Shown here: positions 63,442 to 63,797 of the stretch, piece by piece
Position numbering within the stretch: the stretch's first letter is position 1
Layout of the letters: each line of letters begins with the position of its first letter
Origin: Terriglobia bacterium
GTDB taxonomy: Bacteria > Acidobacteriota > Terriglobia > Acidiferrales > UBA7541
DNA: 63,797 bases
Direction: 5' to 3'
Assembly (NCBI GenBank): GCA_020073705.1
Contig: JAIQES010000022.1
Span: 1 to 63,797 of the forward strand
The notes under the pieces: generated by a model
Database searches by the model: none
Seen by the model: the letters and a program-made list of their open reading frames with translations, nothing else
Told to the model about the DNA's origin: nothing
Program-made: the position numbers and the translations under genes

Positions 63442-63797
63442 ATGCTTCTTGCACTTGCCGTACTACTGATTCAACCCCAGCTTGCTGCACAAATGTCCTT
63501 CTCCGCAGAGAAGATCGCTCTCATTCAGCCGTCGAATTCTGTGTCGTCAAGCGACGCAGCTTTCAGCGAGACCTCCTTGCTGTTGGCGTCAGTTTCTACG
63601 GACATGTCAGTTCAGCCGGCCGCGGGGTTCGCTTCCTCTGCTTTGCCAAATGCCCCTGAACCTGCCCCGGTGAATCCGGCGCCGGCGACCGCTCTGCTGA
63701 AGCCCAGCAAATCCATGATTGTTTCCGTTGGTGAGTTGCGCGCCGAAGAGCGCCGCAACCAGCGCCTCTGGATAGGACTCGCGATCGCCTCGCATAG
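63442..63797 (+). CDS. Secreted/membrane protein, 3' truncated by the window
   Basis: An open frame from ATG 63442 (GAGGTGG upstream) to the window edge, 118 codons. It has an N-terminal hydrophobic signal (LLALAVLLIQPQLAAQ), a Ser/Ala/Pro-rich stretch (LPNAPEPAP), then SVGELRAEERRNQRLWIGLA at the start of a probable membrane helix. I associate this pattern with an uncharacterised Acidobacteriota family. Incomplete. Confidence 0.68.
   Translation, partial: MLLALAVLLIQPQLAAQMSFSAEKIALIQPSNSVSSSDAAFSETSLLLASVSTDMSVQPAAGFASSALPNAPEPAPVNPAPATALLKPSKSMIVSVGELRAEERRNQRLWIGLAIASH

Overview
The window is about 64 kb of bacterial chromosome, probably from an Acidobacteriota lineage. That placement is inference: it rests on several small families I associate with that phylum (the 69-aa protein at 3071, the PilZ-like protein at 34569, the Gly-Trp-rich protein at 40008, the secreted protein cut by the right edge), on the abundance of Ser/Thr kinase, HD-GYP and PilZ signalling proteins, and on moderately high GC. 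No rRNA is present. Three tRNA genes (Ile-GAT, Gln-TTG, Ser-GGA) are visible.

Left part (1-33.4 kb), mostly ordinary chromosome. It opens with the tail of a SoxD-like cytochrome c, then a HAD hydrolase, a DedA protein, a patatin, two small proteins, an FMN-dependent hydroxyacid dehydrogenase and a membrane Ser/Thr kinase. A tight uptake operon (sodium symporter, two MFS carriers, MetE-like enzyme; 6.9-12.5 kb) follows. A LuxR regulator, a broken integrase beside tRNA-Ile and a very large GAF/GGDEF/HD-GYP sensor come next. Then come fabH, a metallophosphoesterase, thiC, a methyltransferase, a diheme cytochrome c, a stand-alone nuoB, a Rieske protein, an EVE protein, mutM, dtd, a MarR regulator, a CLC channel gene split by one in-frame TGA, and a lemA/DUF2207 pair.

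Middle (33.5-41.3 kb): a signalling block of PilZ-type proteins, an HD-GYP phosphodiesterase, a zinc-ribbon protein, an NtrC-type regulator, small hypothetical proteins and a site-2-protease-like peptidase. These genes look less GC-rich than those to the left.

Mobile island (41.74-about 48.4 kb): a tyrosine integrase starts just downstream of tRNA-Ser. It is followed by two excisionase-like HTH proteins, a divergent zinc-finger protein, an iteron-like repeat array, a DUF3102-like protein, a TET/JBP-type 2-oxoglutarate dioxygenase, two small Cys-rich proteins and a RepA-like AAA ATPase, then a perfect 14-bp inverted repeat. There are no capsid, tail or conjugation genes, so it resembles a phage satellite or a small integrative element carrying a candidate DNA-base oxidising enzyme. 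This is the most promising novelty in the window.

Right part (48.4-60.2 kb): a gene-sparse accessory zone full of non-coding repeats. One family of palindromic repeats (R1) occurs about seven times. A second element of about 300 bp (R2) brackets a universal stress gene as a direct repeat. The genes here are stress- and sensing-related: two UspA proteins, a secreted protein made of four Cache-like repeats, an esterase, an ABM-type monooxygenase and a MUG113/ribbon-helix-helix fusion. Several have CRP/FNR-like palindromes upstream. The window closes with a soxC-soxD pair, a metallopeptidase-like protein and a truncated secreted protein. The soxD 3' end and about 100 bp downstream of it are duplicated in inverted orientation at the extreme left of the window, about 60 kb away.
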